From assembly GCA_947471745.1 (NCBI GenBank), contig CANJKZ010000977.1:1178001-1242000 (forward strand): a DNA stretch of 64,000 nt, read 5' to 3'. Source of the stretch: Closterium sp. Naga37s-1. Taxonomy: Eukaryota; Streptophyta; Zygnematophyceae; Desmidiales; Closteriaceae. The translations under genes and the position numbers were made by a program. The notes beneath the pieces are model-generated. The model worked only from the letters and a program-made list of their open reading frames with translations, made no database searches and had not been told where the DNA came from. Numbering within the stretch: the first letter of the stretch is position 1; each line of letters begins with the position of its first letter. Below are positions 33,103 through 46,191 of the stretch, piece by piece.

Positions 33103-36100
33103 TGGTATGAGAGCTATCAGGACAAACTCAACTACTATCAAAACACCCACAACATCAGAAGGCATGGCAACACAGAAGGAGAGAAGCTCCTCTAACGGCT
33201 CTCCCGTTACTACTCCTACTCCACCTCCTGCCTCTGGCCTACAGACAGAGGAGGGCACAACAACAAGACCAGCAGCTGGATCCACCGAAACTCCCGCGAA
33301 TCAAGCCGCGGGCTTCGACCCAAGCATGATGGAGAAGTTCTTCTCCTTCATGTCCTTCTACGAACAACACCAGCAAGGGGCACCTGCGCAGTCAAACAAC
33401 AGCAACAACAACAACGATGTGACACCAATGAGCCTCGACGGTTCATCCTACGCGCGAGGAAATCAGCAACAACAACCTACCTTCGCCCCGTACGAACCCC
33501 AGCGCAGTTCCGTCAGTTTCATGCCGCGCCAACAGCCTTCACCTGAGCAAGAGAAGACGTTGGATGCACTTCAAGTTCAGTCGCAGTTTGCGCACGTCTT
33601 AAAACTGCAGACTTCAAGACCGTTCGACAGAAAATATTTCTTTACCTGGTCGTTCGAATTCGAGCTAATGATGGAAGGCGCGCAGATTCTTGGCTTCTTC
33701 GACGGGTCTCTGCCATATCCAATGCACGGGACGCAATACGACAAGCAGCAGTACACATATCAGTCAATGATGGCATATACAATCCTACTGAGGAACGTAA
33801 CTCCAAACCAGCAGCAGAACATTCGGTCTTACCGGGGATACGGGAACTCTGCCGAGCTTGCATACAACCACCTGAAGAACCTATATCAGGCAACAGACAG
33901 TGTCAATCAGAGTCGGTTAATGGCACAACTGACAACAGTGGAAATGAAACCGGGCGAAAAAGGGATGGCGTATATCAGTCGCTGCCGCGAATTGCGCGAC
34001 AAACTCCTTCGATGTGGAGGATCGATATCGGAAGACGCCTTCGTCACAGTCGTTATTGGCGGTCTTGGTCCTCATTGGCGCTCCACTCGCGCCATACTCC
34101 GAGCCCATGGGAAGATCTCCGAAGCAGCGCTCTGCGCCGAAATTCATGCTGAGCAGCAAGACATGGACCTGCAAGAGGAACGGCACAAATGGAAAACGTC
34201 AGTACCAGAATTTGCGTTTCACACTCAACTGCGCTACAACAACAACAACAACCGGCATCAACCGAAACCTGTACCTCCGTTCTGTCATCTCTGCAAGACT
34301 TCAGGACACCCTCGCACACACTGCCCGAATCGACAGCAGTCAACGCCGCTGTAGCGCCAACTTCGTCCTTCAAGCAGTCAAGTGGCCTCCACGCAAGCAC
34401 ACCCCACGAGTCAACTGCAGCCCTCAACGATATCGTCATCAACACAATCTGCACAAGGAGCGAGAAACATCGTCAGCTGTATGGCAAGATTGACTGACTC
34501 CTGCATCACCGAGTCTCCACCACATTACTCACCGGAAGAGCAATTCGACAACAGCACACCTCGCCGCGAGTCACTCCGACCGAACCCGACGTATGCAGCC
34601 ATCGCTCAAAGTGAACCGTCCGGGAAAGACACTTGGTTCTTGGACAGTTGCTGCGGGCAGCATATGTGTTCCTCGGGAGATTTCGTTCAACGCGAACACC
34701 AACTTCAGCGCGAAGTTGTCATCACCGTCGCCAACAATCAGAACCTGCGCACACGACGACAAGGCGTAGTGCAACTTCAGTCACGAGAGACAAACGTCAT
34801 TCTGCAAATGTCAAAGGTTTTAATTGCGGAGGGACTCGGCTACAACTTACTGAGTGTCAGTCACCTGATGGTGAAAGGTATCCACCTCGAAGCAGACAGC
34901 ACAACACAGGAGTTCAAGCTGTACCACGGGAGAGGAGGCCTCTACATCGGCAAAGCCGTGCTGAAGAACAACATGTTCGTCCTCGACTTCGTTCCAGATT
35001 TAGGCACCGCCGACAGCGACGGAATCGTCACCTTCACCTCCTGGACGCACCCACCGGATCTTGATCCTGACTTCAGCCCTGAAGGCTTCTGGTATTCACA
35101 TACTATTCCTAAGGCAGAACGAACACGAGCATTAGCCACGATTCAACACTCGGCAGCAGCAGAGACAACATCGGCAGCAGCAGAGACAACATCGGCAGCA
35201 GCAGAGACAACATCGACACCAATCGCAGGACCTTCAACGGCACCGATCTTCGTCGACAACACACCACCGACTCCTGCGCAACAGTTGAATCCAACTCCAC
35301 GAGAAGTCCATCGAAGTGCAAACCACACCGCAGGGTTCTACTCCAACTCCGACTTGTACCGCCGCTCACCCGGACATCGCGCTGACAAAGATCTCTGGCA
35401 TAAACGAATGGGACATCCGAGCAACACGACGTTAAACAACACGATACGAGCAGGCGTTCTTGACAAAGACTCACTACTCTTACCCGACGGCAGAGAACTT
35501 CGACGAATGAGAGGAACTTGCTTCTCCTGCCCAGAGGCTGACTTACCGCATCAGCCCTTCGTTTCTCACCACAACCCGAGCGCACCAGCTTACGCACCAC
35601 TTGAGAAAGTGTACAGCGACATCCTGTACAACCGCGAACCTGGACAAGGAGCATACAACTACACCATCACGTTCATCGACGCCGCCACTCGTTATGTCTG
35701 GCATCTCAACCTTCCAAGCCGCGACATGGCCTTCGAAGCCTTCGTAGCTTGGCTCCTAGTAGCAGAACGGGAATCGGGAGTTAAGCTGAAGAGTTTTCAG
35801 TCTGACGGGGGAGGAGAATACACCTCACAGAGGTTCAAGCAGTACCTGGCAGAGAGAGGAATCAAGCGACTCATTTCTCTTCCCTACGCCCACCAACAGC
35901 AAGGCATAACAGAAAGGATGAACAGGACTCTCTAGAACACCATGCACAAGCTGCTACGTGGCATGCGGCTACCCAACCACCAATGGCCCGAAGCAATGGA
36001 CCACGCTGTCATGCTGCACAACTTGCTCTCATCATCATCTCTCCCGAACAACGCATCACCGCACCTGCTGTGGACAGGAAAACAGGGCAGCACAAAATTG

Positions 36101-36952
36101 TTGCGAAATTTCGACTGCATGGTACAGTACCGACCCCCAACTGCACGTGCCGGCCGATTCTCCCAACGCGCACAATGGGGACTACAACTGGGCATTGAAA
36201 AGAATTACAACGCGTGGAAGATTTTCGACGTCCACTCAAAGGAAACAGTAGCAGCACGTGATGTCATTTTCTGCGAGCGACTCACACTTCCGACGTACCT
36301 TGCCAACCTGGAAGAAGACCGGGACCCCACAGGTGGTTTTCATGGTGACCGAGCCTTCGCCTCGGCAGCAGACGAAGCTGACTGGGACGAGCAGAACGTG
36401 GATGAAGCCTCGGAGGAAGCTGGACCTCTCCCTTACTGCTCCGTCGACGTCCCAATGGATGACGAAAATCCTCGCGAAAGCGTCAACGCTGAAGTATATT
36501 ACCACTTCGCCGACAACGGTTACGTTACACCTGCAAGAGTCAACACCAACGAAACAGAACGCATAGGGCCCAATTTCATACCTGATCCAGAAGCGGGAGA
36601 CGAAGCAGCTTATCCCGAGGATACAACACTTCCCCGCTACACACAGAGCGGACTCCATATACTTGGCCTCGTCACCGCGGTTCACGGCACGGAGATTCCT
36701 AAGGAGCCTGCCACAGTTCAACAGGCTCTGGGGGGGGAGCATAGGGAAAAATGGCGCGAAGCCATGGACAAGGAGCTGAAAGCACTGGAAGAACGGAACA
36801 CCTGGAAAGTCGTTCCCATCGGCGTGGCACGTAACAAAACAGTACTCACCGGAAAATGGGTCTCCCGTGTGAAGACAAAGGCAGATGGCACCATCGACAA
36901 GTTTAAGGCACGCTGGGTCGTGCGCGGTTTCGACCAAGAGCACGGACGTGAT

Positions 36953-37083
36953 TGTTAGAAAGTACGAAACAGGAATGAATGAACTAGCACAAAGTTGGGT
37001 ACAAGAAGGAAACCCTAAGTTTGTGTACCCCCTAAGGCTAAACCCACTATAGCCTACACAATGTAAACATACAATGTTTGACA
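36953..37083 (-). repeat. 3' LTR of copia element E
   Basis: 131 bp, TGTTAGAAAG to ATGTTTGACA, identical to 44274-44404. Confidence 0.96.
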
Positions 37084-40000
37084 CACCCCCATAGGCGAAG
37101 TGGGAGACAACCAGAGGGTCACAAGACCAGTCAAAGCAAAGCAAAGCAAAGCTCAGGGTGGATCTCAAGGATACCACACAAATTCCGAGCACAAGCAAGC
37201 GGTCACAAGACCAGTTCACATGCAGTTTGATAATAAACAAGAGGTACAGTGATCACAACCTAGCAAGTGTAAGCATGCAGGTATATATATAGAGATCACA
37301 GTACAAGCAAAGTCAAGAAGTGAGCAAGTGAGGGACAGTAGGCACAAGGCCTAGAACAGTACAGAAACGCTGATGATCACAAGGCTGAAGCGCCTTGGTG
37401 AACACATCAGCAGTGTTGGCCCGAGTGGCCACGTACGAAAGACGAAGCTGACCACGCTGCTGCAGCTCTCGAGCAAGGAAGTAGCGCAGAGCGATGTGCT
37501 TCGTTCTGTGCTCCAGTCTGTGCTCCTGACACAAGGCAAGGGCTGCCTTGTTGTCGACGTACAGCACTGGAGGAGAACGAGGCCGCTCTCCCAGGTCGGT
37601 CAGCAGGTAGGTGAGCCAGCGAAGCTCCTGGGCAGCCATGGCTGTGGCGTAGATCTCAGCCTCACAACTGGAGCTGAGAACAGAGGAAGAGCGTGTAGAA
37701 CGCCAAGAAACTGAGCCAGAGCCAAGGCTGAAGGTGTAACCCTGAGACGACCGCTGTGTAGCCTGGTCGTCAGCCCAAGAAGCGTCTGAGTGTCCAGTGA
37801 GGACAACGTCGCGCCGTCCTCCAAGCACAAGCCCCATGCCCGACGTACTGCACAAGTAGCGCAACACCCTCTTAGCTGCATCCATGTGCTCCTTCCGGTG
37901 ACGGCCAGGAGCGACATAGCGTGCTAGGATGCTTAGAGGGTAGGCTAGGTCAGGTCGAGTGCAGGTCATCAGGTACATGAGGCAGCCCACAAGCTCTGGA
38001 TACGGGCCACTCGGCTCTACGGACTCATCCGAAGGCAGAGCTGAGAGCGAGTGACCGGTAGGCAGAGGAGTGGGCTGAGGCGAGGAGTACGTGAAGCGGA
38101 AGCGCTGAAGGACCTGCTGCACCATGTGTGACTGAGTCAAGGTGATGGTGCGCTGTGCTCTGTCCCGGGTGATCCGCAAGCCAAGATAGCTTGTCAACTC
38201 ACCCAGGTCTGTGCACGTGTGTCTCTTCTGCAGCTCCGACTTCACGTGGGCGAGTGCCTCAGTGTCAGCAGTAGCAAAGACCAAGTCGTCTACGTACACG
38301 AGAACGTAGAACGGCGGCAAAGTGGTGTCGGTCCGTAGAAACAGCGACGGGTCAGCAGTAGAAGGAGCAAACCCAAGAGCAGCAAGAGTAGTCCTCAGTG
38401 TGTCGTGCCACTCACGGGGTGCCTGGCGGAGACCGTAGACTGGCCGCCGGAGGCTCCACTGGGTACCAGGAGGGAACGACCCAGTGAAGCCAGGTGGGCG
38501 GCGCAGCCAGATCTCCTCGTGCAGGGTGCCCTGTAGGAACGCAGTGCTGAAGTCAAGGCAGTGGAGCTCGTAGTCACGCTGAGCAGCGACGTGCAGCAGA
38601 ACCCGAAGAGTGGTCATCTTCGGGGTCGGGGAGAAGGTCTGGAAGAAGTCAACTCCCTCTCGCTGACTGAAGCCTCGTGCAACGTACCGCGCCTTGAAGA
38701 CAGGCGGAGAACCCGGCGGCCGCTTCACCCTGAAAATCCACATGCCACTGACGATTTTCGCCCCAGGTGGGGAAACCTCGTCGACGTAGGTGCCTGTGGA
38801 CTTCCAGGAAGCCATCTCTGCGTCCATGGCTGTCTGCCACTGAGAGGAGTAGAGACCCTCCATCGCCTCTGCGTAGGAGCGTAGGGTCGGGATGTCTGGT
38901 GCATCCGGGTCTCCCTCAGGGGCAATCAGCATGGACACGAGATGAGGTAAAGCAGCAGCAAAGCACTCAAACTCCTCCTGTCTGTCCTCAAGGACGTCCG
39001 TGCCAAGAGCACACTCACCCCCGACGGACGGAGGACAGACAGACTCAGACTCAGCAACAAGGCTGGCGGCGTAGTCTAGACGACAGGCGGCAGCAAAGTC
39101 AACAAGCTCAGCGACTAGAGCTGACGCAGCAGAGGACTCAAAGGTAGGGTCAGTGACAACAGTGGCAAGGAGACGCGCGACAGTAGGACTGGCAGCACGA
39201 GTAAGGTCTGACGGCGGGTCAGCAACGTCAGGAAGAGAGGACGCAGGAGGAGACGGCAGAGGGACGCACTGTGGAGCAGTGGAAGACGCAGGGTCATATA
39301 GTGAGTGACAAGGACAGGAGGAGGACGCTCACGTGGAGCACGACGACCAGTGCGGGCAGTGCGGACAGGCGACTCTGGACGAGACTCAGAAGACGCAGGA
39401 CTAGACTCAGGCGACGGAGGACGAGACTCAGGCTCACGACGCTCCGTAAGACTACTCGTCGGCGCAGTGTAAGGAGAAGGAGCAGGCAGGGGAGAGGCAG
39501 ACTGTAACTGTGACTGCGACTGGACAGACAGTGGACTCAGTAGGGGAGGAGAAGGACCAGTAGAGGGCGGGAGACCAAGAACCTGCTGAAGGAGCGGAAC
39601 GTAGTACGGCCGCGGCCGCTCAGCACCTCCAGCTCCAACCCCCTCAGCAGGCCCAGTCCCAGCAGCTCCAGAACCTCCAGTACGAGCACCTCCAGGACTA
39701 GCGGCTCCAGCAGCTCCAGCACCACCAGCAGCTCCAGCACCAGCAGCACCTCCAGCAACGTCAGTAGCACCAGTACCTCCAGCAGCACCAGCACCGGCAG
39801 CACCTCCAGCAGCGCCAGCAGCACCGCTAGCAGCAGCAGCACCTCCAGCAGCTCCAGTAGCTCCAGCGCCAGCAGCACCGCCAGCAGCAGCAGCACCTCC
39901 AGCAGCTCCAGTAGCTCCAGTACCAGCAGCACCTCCAGCAGCGTCAGCAGCACCAGCACCTCCAGCAGCTCCAGTAGCTCCAGCACCAGCAGCACCTCCA

Positions 40001-43000
40001 GCAGCACCAGCACCAGCAGCACCTCCAGCAGCGCCAGCAGCACCAGGGTCCGCGACGCGAGGAGCGCCACTCCGGAGACTGCAGTGCCGAGCGTACCACT
40101 CTCGGAGCTGCTGGGGAGAGGGCAGCGCCCGCCTAGGAGGGGAAGCACAAGCACCAGCTCCAGCAGCGCTCCTAGCTCCAGAAGCACCCCTCCTGAGGCT
40201 GCAGTACTGTAAGTACCACTCACGCAGCTGCTCTGAGGAGAGAGCTCCTCCAGGTGTAGCACTCCCAGGCTCAGCACCCCCAGACTCAGCACTCCCAGAC
40301 TCAGTACCCGAAGGCTCCGCACCCCTAGGCTCAGCACCCCCAGACTCCGCAACCCCAGGCTCCGCACCCCCAGGCTCCGCACCCCCAGGCTCCGCACGCT
40401 CAGGCTCAGCACCCCTAGCACGACGAGAGTCGACGGCTACCTCGACAGGCTCAACCGGGTCTACCTGGGACACACCTGAGGGAGCGGCACCCTGAGGGGG
40501 GAGGGGGTCTACCACAGCAGCACCTGGCACGAGGAAGAGAGGCGGGGGGGGGAGCGGGGCAGTGCGGTAGGGGAAGAGGCGGTAGTAGGGCACCGACTCG
40601 TCAAAAGTGACGTCCTGAGAGGGCAGGACACGGCGCGAGGTGGCGTGGTAAAACTGCCAACCAGACGCGTCGGGGACAAAGCCAAGGAAGACACAAGGAA
40701 CAGCGCGGGAGGAGAGCTTGTCCGCGGACGTATCGCGGACAAAAGCTCGAGATCCCCAGACCCGGAAGCGCGACGCATCGCCAACCTCCCCCGTCCACAG
40801 CAGTGTGGGCGAGGTCTCCGGCAAGGAGACACGGGGCCAGAGGTTGAGCTGATGCGCAGCGTACCGGACCGCAAACGGCCACAGAAAGTGGGGGGCAGCC
40901 GCATGGATCAAGGAGGTACGAGCGACCTCCATGACCAAGCCAATGCGGCGCTCAGCAACCCCATTCTGCTGTGGAGAGGCCGGAAGCGTGAACGACTGGC
41001 GGATGCCGTGCTCCGCACAGTAGGCTGCCAAGAGGTCGGAGGAGAACTCACCACCTCTGTCTGAGTGCAGACGCAGGACAGGAAAGTCCGAGCGGAACCG
41101 CTCGCTGAGCTGGAGACGAGAAGCGCGGATCCAATGGATCAAAACATCAGGGACCTCACCCTTGGTGCGCAAGGGGAAGACCGTGGTGTAGCGCGAGTAG
41201 TCGTCAACAACGATCAGGAAGTACCTCTCCTGACCCTGTCCACGGACGCGGGCTGGGCCCCACACGTCCATGTGGAGCGTCTGCAAGGGAGCAGTCGTCG
41301 GGGGAAACGAGGAGGAGTGAGGAGCGGCGCGCTGCCGCCCCTCGACACAAGGAAGACAGGGAGGAGCAGGCGAGGGTGGGAGGGGAGGGAGTACCCGGGG
41401 AAGACCAGAGACAAGGTACCGTTTGTGCATGGCACGAAGGCGCTGCACTGACGGGTGACCAAGGCGGTGGTGCCAGAGGACAGTCTCGTGCGCCAGAGAG
41501 CGACACGAGCAGGGGGCAGACAGCTGACCTGACGCAGACGCAGACGCAGCTACCTGAGGGGACTCAGTGGTCAGTGTGTACAGGTCCGACCCCGGCTGCC
41601 TAGTGAAGGTAGCCAGGTGACGGCCCGTCCGAGCACACGTGCAGTGTGTCACGCGCTCGTAGGCAGGGGTGAACTGGTGGACACCCCCGTCCTGGAGCGC
41701 ACAGCCTGCCACCAAGTTCGTAGAGAACGAGGGGAGGTGGAGACCTGACAGTGTGCCCGACGGAACCGCAGGACAAGGAAGGACAGTGGAGGAGGTCGCA
41801 ATGACCGGACCCCCAGAGGGGTCAGCAAGGGAGACAGCAACTGGCCGAGCAAGCTGCTCAAGGGCAGTGCGGTCACGAAAGAAACAGCGAGAAGCTCCTG
41901 AGTCTAGAGTGAAGGTGTGCAGTGCCTCAGTGGACTCAGTACCAGGGGGCGCAGACGCACTAGCACCTAGAGCAGCAGCCTCACCAGCACCTGGGGCAGC
42001 AGACACGCAAGCACCTAGAGCGGCAGCCTCACCAGCACCTAGGGCAGCAGACACGCAAGCACCTAGAGCGGCAGCCTCACTGGTGCGGATGCCCGGGTCG
42101 GGCGGAACACGCAGGTACTAGGCACTCTCTCCACTAGTAGACAACACATACATTGCAGTGAGAATAGCATCAAAGTCAAGAGCATAGATATCAATGTTCT
42201 TCTTCATCAGGTCAGCCCAGCGGGGCAGCTCAGTGGCAGCAGGGAACTGAGTGCGCCAAGCGTCGTCCAGGCGGGAAAAGCAGCGCTGCGTGGTGTGCGC
42301 CCTCGCACACGTCTGGCCAGTGCGGTCACCAGTGCGGATGACGTACGTGCAGCTAAGGCCACCCCCCCCCCCCCCCGTGGTGAGAGTACCACTCACGAAG
42401 CTCCTGGGACGACGGAGTGTGCTGCTGGCTCTGGCCACCGCCAGTGCCTCCACGACCACCACCGCCGCCGCCACCACCTCGACCACCACCGCCCCTGCCG
42501 CCTCCGCGTCCACCGCCTCCCCAACCACCGCCCCCACCCCGGCCACCTCCTCCGCTGCTGCCGCCTCCACCTCCACCGCTGCCACTAGCCCCTCCAGCCC
42601 CGCCACCACCCCCACCGCCGCCACCGCCCCCACCCCCACCTCCCCCGCCGTCACCTCCACCTCCCTTGCCCCCTTTGCCCTTGCCGCTGCGGCGCCAGCT
42701 CGGAGCGGACGCAGTCCCGACCTGCTCAGTACCAACTAGGTCGACAGCAGCAGCAGAGGCGACAGAGGGGAGAAGGGGGGAAGGGGAACACCCCTCGAAG
42801 AACGGGGTGCGGGGGTCGCCACGAGAGGCAGCTACAGCGACTATGCTAGTCTCAGCTTCACGCAGTTCCTTCTCGAGCAGGTCAACGGTGAGCTCAGTGG
42901 GGCAGCGAGCGAGGAAGTGGTCCCTGACCGCACGAAGAGAGTCAGGGAGACGGGTGACAAGGTGGTAGAGAGTGAGCCAGAGCGGGGGGGGGGTGGGTGG

Positions 43001-43544
43001 CAAGAAACTCAGCGGGCATAGCGGCACGGAAGCGAGCCTCACTAGTGCGGAGGTGTGTGATGAGGTCAGCTACTGTGGCAAAAGCGGACAGGTCTGGGAA
43101 CAGGTTGGGGAGCGAGAGACGGCCTAGCGCAGCAGAGGCAGGTGAGGAGTAGCGTGCAACTACAGCAGTGTACAGTGCCTGCGCAGTTTTGTGCTGGCCA
43201 AAGTGCTCGCGCTCATCTACCGGCAGGGAGTTGCGAATAGCGAAACGAGCGTGGGCATCACGAGTCTGCCACTGTGAGCGGGCAGTACTGTCAGCAGTAA
43301 CAGCAGGGGCAGCAGCGAGGCCTAGTGCGTGATCGTACAGCGAGATGTCCTCCTTGGCAGTGAGCTGGAGGAACAGGTGCAAGTCATCTAGCCAGGTGTC
43401 AAACTTCAGTGGGCGGCCCTCGGCATCGAAAGCGAGTACGGCGGGGCTAGCCATAGTAGCAGTAGGAGTAGCAGCAGTAGCAGGAACAGTAGTAGTAGTA
43501 GCAGCAGGCGAAACCCTAAAAGCAGCAGGCAGCGCGACTCAGGT

Positions 43545-44215
43545 AGGGCGGCTCGGTCCAGAGAGGGCTGCTCAGTACGGGGAGGGCGGCGCGGCTCGGT
43601 TCGGGCGGCACGGCTCGGCTCGGACTGGGCGGCTCGGTTCGGGCGGCTCGGTTCGGGCGGCTCGGTTCGGGCGGCTGGGTTCTGGCGGGGCCGTGGCTGT
43701 CGCGTGCGGGGCTGCTGGGGCTGCTGTGCGTGGCGCTAAGGGGCGGCGCGTGGGGTCGACGGGGCCAACGGGGCCGCTAAAGGGGGGCGCGCACGGGGTC
43801 GACGGGGCCGACGGGGCCGCTAGGTGGGGCGCGCGCGGGGTCGACGGGGCCGACGGGGCCTCTAAGGGGCTGCGCGTGGGGTCGACGGGGCCGACTGGGC
43901 CGCTAAGGGGGGCGCGCACGGGGTCGACGGGGCCGACGGGGCCGCTAGGTGGGGCGCGCGCGGGGTCGACGGGGCCGACGGGGCCTCTAAGGGGCTGCGC
44001 GCGGGGTCGACGGGGCCGACGGGGCCACTAAGGGGCTGCGCGCGGGGTCGACGCGGCCGTGAGAGGGGCCTCTAAGGGGCGGCGCGCGGGTCGCTAAGGG
44101 GCGGGTCGCGGGTCGCGGGGCCTTACGGGGCCGTTAAAGAGGGGCGCACGAGGGCGCTGGGGGAGGCGCTCGAGGGCGCTCCGACAGTAGGGCGCACGAG
44201 GGCGCTAGTAGGCAG
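43545..44215. repeat. GC-rich tandem repeats in the leader of copia element E
   Basis: First GGGCGGCTCGGTTC units, then GGGGTCGACGGGGCCGACGG units with GCTAAGGGG and GGCGCGCACG spacers. Same position as the leader repeats of element B but with different unit sequences. Confidence 0.9.
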
Positions 44216-44273
44216 TCAGTAGTGGTGGGCCCTAAGAAAATTCGGTCCTAGCGGAGGACCTGCTCTGAAACCA

Positions 44274-44404
44274 TGTTAGAAAGTACGAAACAGGAATGAA
44301 TGAACTAGCACAAAGTTGGGTACAAGAAGGAAACCCTAAGTTTGTGTACCCCCTAAGGCTAAACCCACTATAGCCTACACAATGTAAACATACAATGTTT
44401 GACA
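44274..44404 (-). repeat. 5' LTR of copia element E
   Basis: 131 bp, identical to 36953-37083, with the primer-binding site just inside. Confidence 0.96.
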
Positions 44405-45740
44405 GTGATTTCACCGAGACGTTCGCTCCGGTCAGCCGACACACTTCACTTCGGATTCTTCTCGCAATCGCCGCCATGAAGAAGAAGAAGCTGCGGCAAA
44501 TTGACGTCGCCAATGCATTTCTCTACGCACCTGTTGACGCCGAAATCTTCGTCGAACTTCCACACGGCTCCAACGGAGAGCCCAACCAAATCTGTCAGCT
44601 ACTGAAGTCCATGTACGGCATCAAACAGGCTCCAAGACTGTGGCAGCAGTATCTACACGCTCGACTCATCCGCATCGGATTCCGACAGCTACCACACGAC
44701 CAGGGCATGTACCGGCTCACGAAAGGTGACGACTACATTCTGCTCATCGTCTACGTGGACGATCTGCTCTACATCGGCTCGACCGACGGCGTCACTACTT
44801 GGTTTGAAGGGGAGCTGCAGCAGGACCTCACTCTCACAGTGTCATCAACCGTCACGCAATACCTCGGCCTCAACATCCAGGAAGAGGAAGGTGCGATCTA
44901 TCTCAATGCCGCGAAATATGCCGACACTATCGCCAAACGCTTCGGACTCACCCCGACCACCATCTCCACGCCATACCACTACACGGCAGGAAATCACAAG
45001 GAAGGCTCCGCTCCGCTTCAGCCCGCAGGCATACGCGATTACCAGAGAAAGCTGGGGTGTCTCCTCTTCGCGGCCGTCACCTGCCGTTCGGATCTATCGT
45101 ACTCAGCAAGCCAACTCGCCACCTACCTCAAAAGGCCCGAGGCAGAACACATGGCGGAGCTCGATCGCGCTCTTCACTACCTCGCTAGTACTCCGACGAT
45201 CGGCCTGACCTATCACAAGAACGGAACCTCGACACCTAAGTTAATCGGCTACGTCGACGCCGATCACGCCGGCGACTCCGACAACAGACGCTCGCGCACC
45301 GGCTACATCTATCGCTTCGAACCTATCGGACCTATCTCCTGGCAGTCGAGCAAGCAGGAGTTAATCGCCCTCTCCTCAGCTGAAGCAGAATATATCGCAC
45401 TCTGCTCAGCCACCAAGGAAGGACTGTACCTTCGCGAACTCCTGGAGGAAGCGAAACTGGCTCAGTTACCCAGCTTCTCCCTGTTCTGCGACAACCAGTC
45501 AGCAATTCGCATAGCCAACAAAAATGGATTCGCGAACAGGACGAAGCACATCGCCCTGCGATATTTCTTCGTGAAGGACGAGATCGAGAAGGGGAGACTC
45601 GAGCTGTCTTACTGCCCCACGTCTGAGATGGCAGCTGATTACTTGACCAAGAAACTCGGAAAGCAGAAGTTCGAGTACTGCATGCTGCTGACTGGACAGA
45701 GCCACGTCACCAGCAGCGACACTCCAGAAGCGAAGGGGAG

Positions 45741-46186
45741 TGTTGGAAACAAGTGATCTAAGCGCTCTGTCGTGTCGAAACACTAAGTCATAAACGAAGC
45801 GAAACACAGCGAAGCATCAGCGAGTCAACCCTCGGAGGTTGAGCAACTGCTGGAGGTTACGCGAAAGTCAAAGGTCAGCGACCTTTGACCTGACAAGTAC
45901 AGCGCGACAGCAAGGACAAACAGCTGACTCGTCATTGAGCAGTTGCCCGAGTCGTCACTGTATCGAACCGCAACAGCAATAGTAAAACGGTTATTAACTG
46001 TATCTCTTTGTATTCCTTGTACTCTTATAAAAGCTTGTATCTCTTTGCTTTAATCAATCTACTTTGCCCTCACATACCAGCGCAAGGTGGTTCACAGGCT
46101 TATCATTAAAACGCTTCCGCTATTACATTATTCCTACTCAGAGTTTAGTTCTGCAAAGATCCTAAGGGCTTTTTCTCATCCCAACA
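45741..46186 (+). repeat. 3' LTR of copia element D
   Basis: 446 bp, TGTTGGAAAC to TCCCAACA. It has 27 bp more than the left copy near its start. Confidence 0.95.
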
Positions 46187-46191
46187 TTATA

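Larger units (their letters stand above)
36953..44404 (-). mobile_element. Ty1/copia retrotransposon E (short-LTR family; innermost of the nest)
   Basis: LTRs of 131 bp at 36953-37083 and 44274-44404 show no difference. Perfect GTGAT duplication (36948-36952 and 44405-44409) inside the reverse transcriptase region of element D. Primer-binding site TGGTTTCAGAGCAGG, polypurine tract CTATGGGGGTG. Parts along the minus strand: gag (about 42120-43454) with the C-x13-C-x3-H-x4-C motif near 42285-42357, protease near 41900, integrase about 40850-41500, low-complexity hinge about 39600-40450, reverse transcriptase about 38100-38900, RNase H about 37350-37800. Closely similar to element B in protein. 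Broken, with about three interruptions, although the identical LTRs show a recent insertion. Confidence 0.96.
32683..46186 (+). mobile_element. Ty1/copia retrotransposon D (fossil; inserted in C, split by E)
   Basis: LTRs at 32683-33102 (420 bp) and 45741-46186 (446 bp), each with a TATAAAAG promoter motif. Perfect TTATA duplication (32678-32682 and 46187-46191) inside the 5' LTR of element C. Primer-binding site TGGTATGAGAGC follows the left LTR and a purine tract (GCGAAGGGGAG) precedes the right one. Parts: Gln/Asn-rich gag with one CCHC knuckle (about 33160-34350), protease near 34640, integrase about 35380-36250, reverse transcriptase on both sides of element E (about 36700-36950 and 44405-45100), RNase H about 45200-45700. 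Broken: a few interruptions besides the insertion of E. The LTRs differ by one 27-bp indel and about seven substitutions: intermediate age. Its long LTRs and gag set it apart from B, C and E. Confidence 0.95.
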
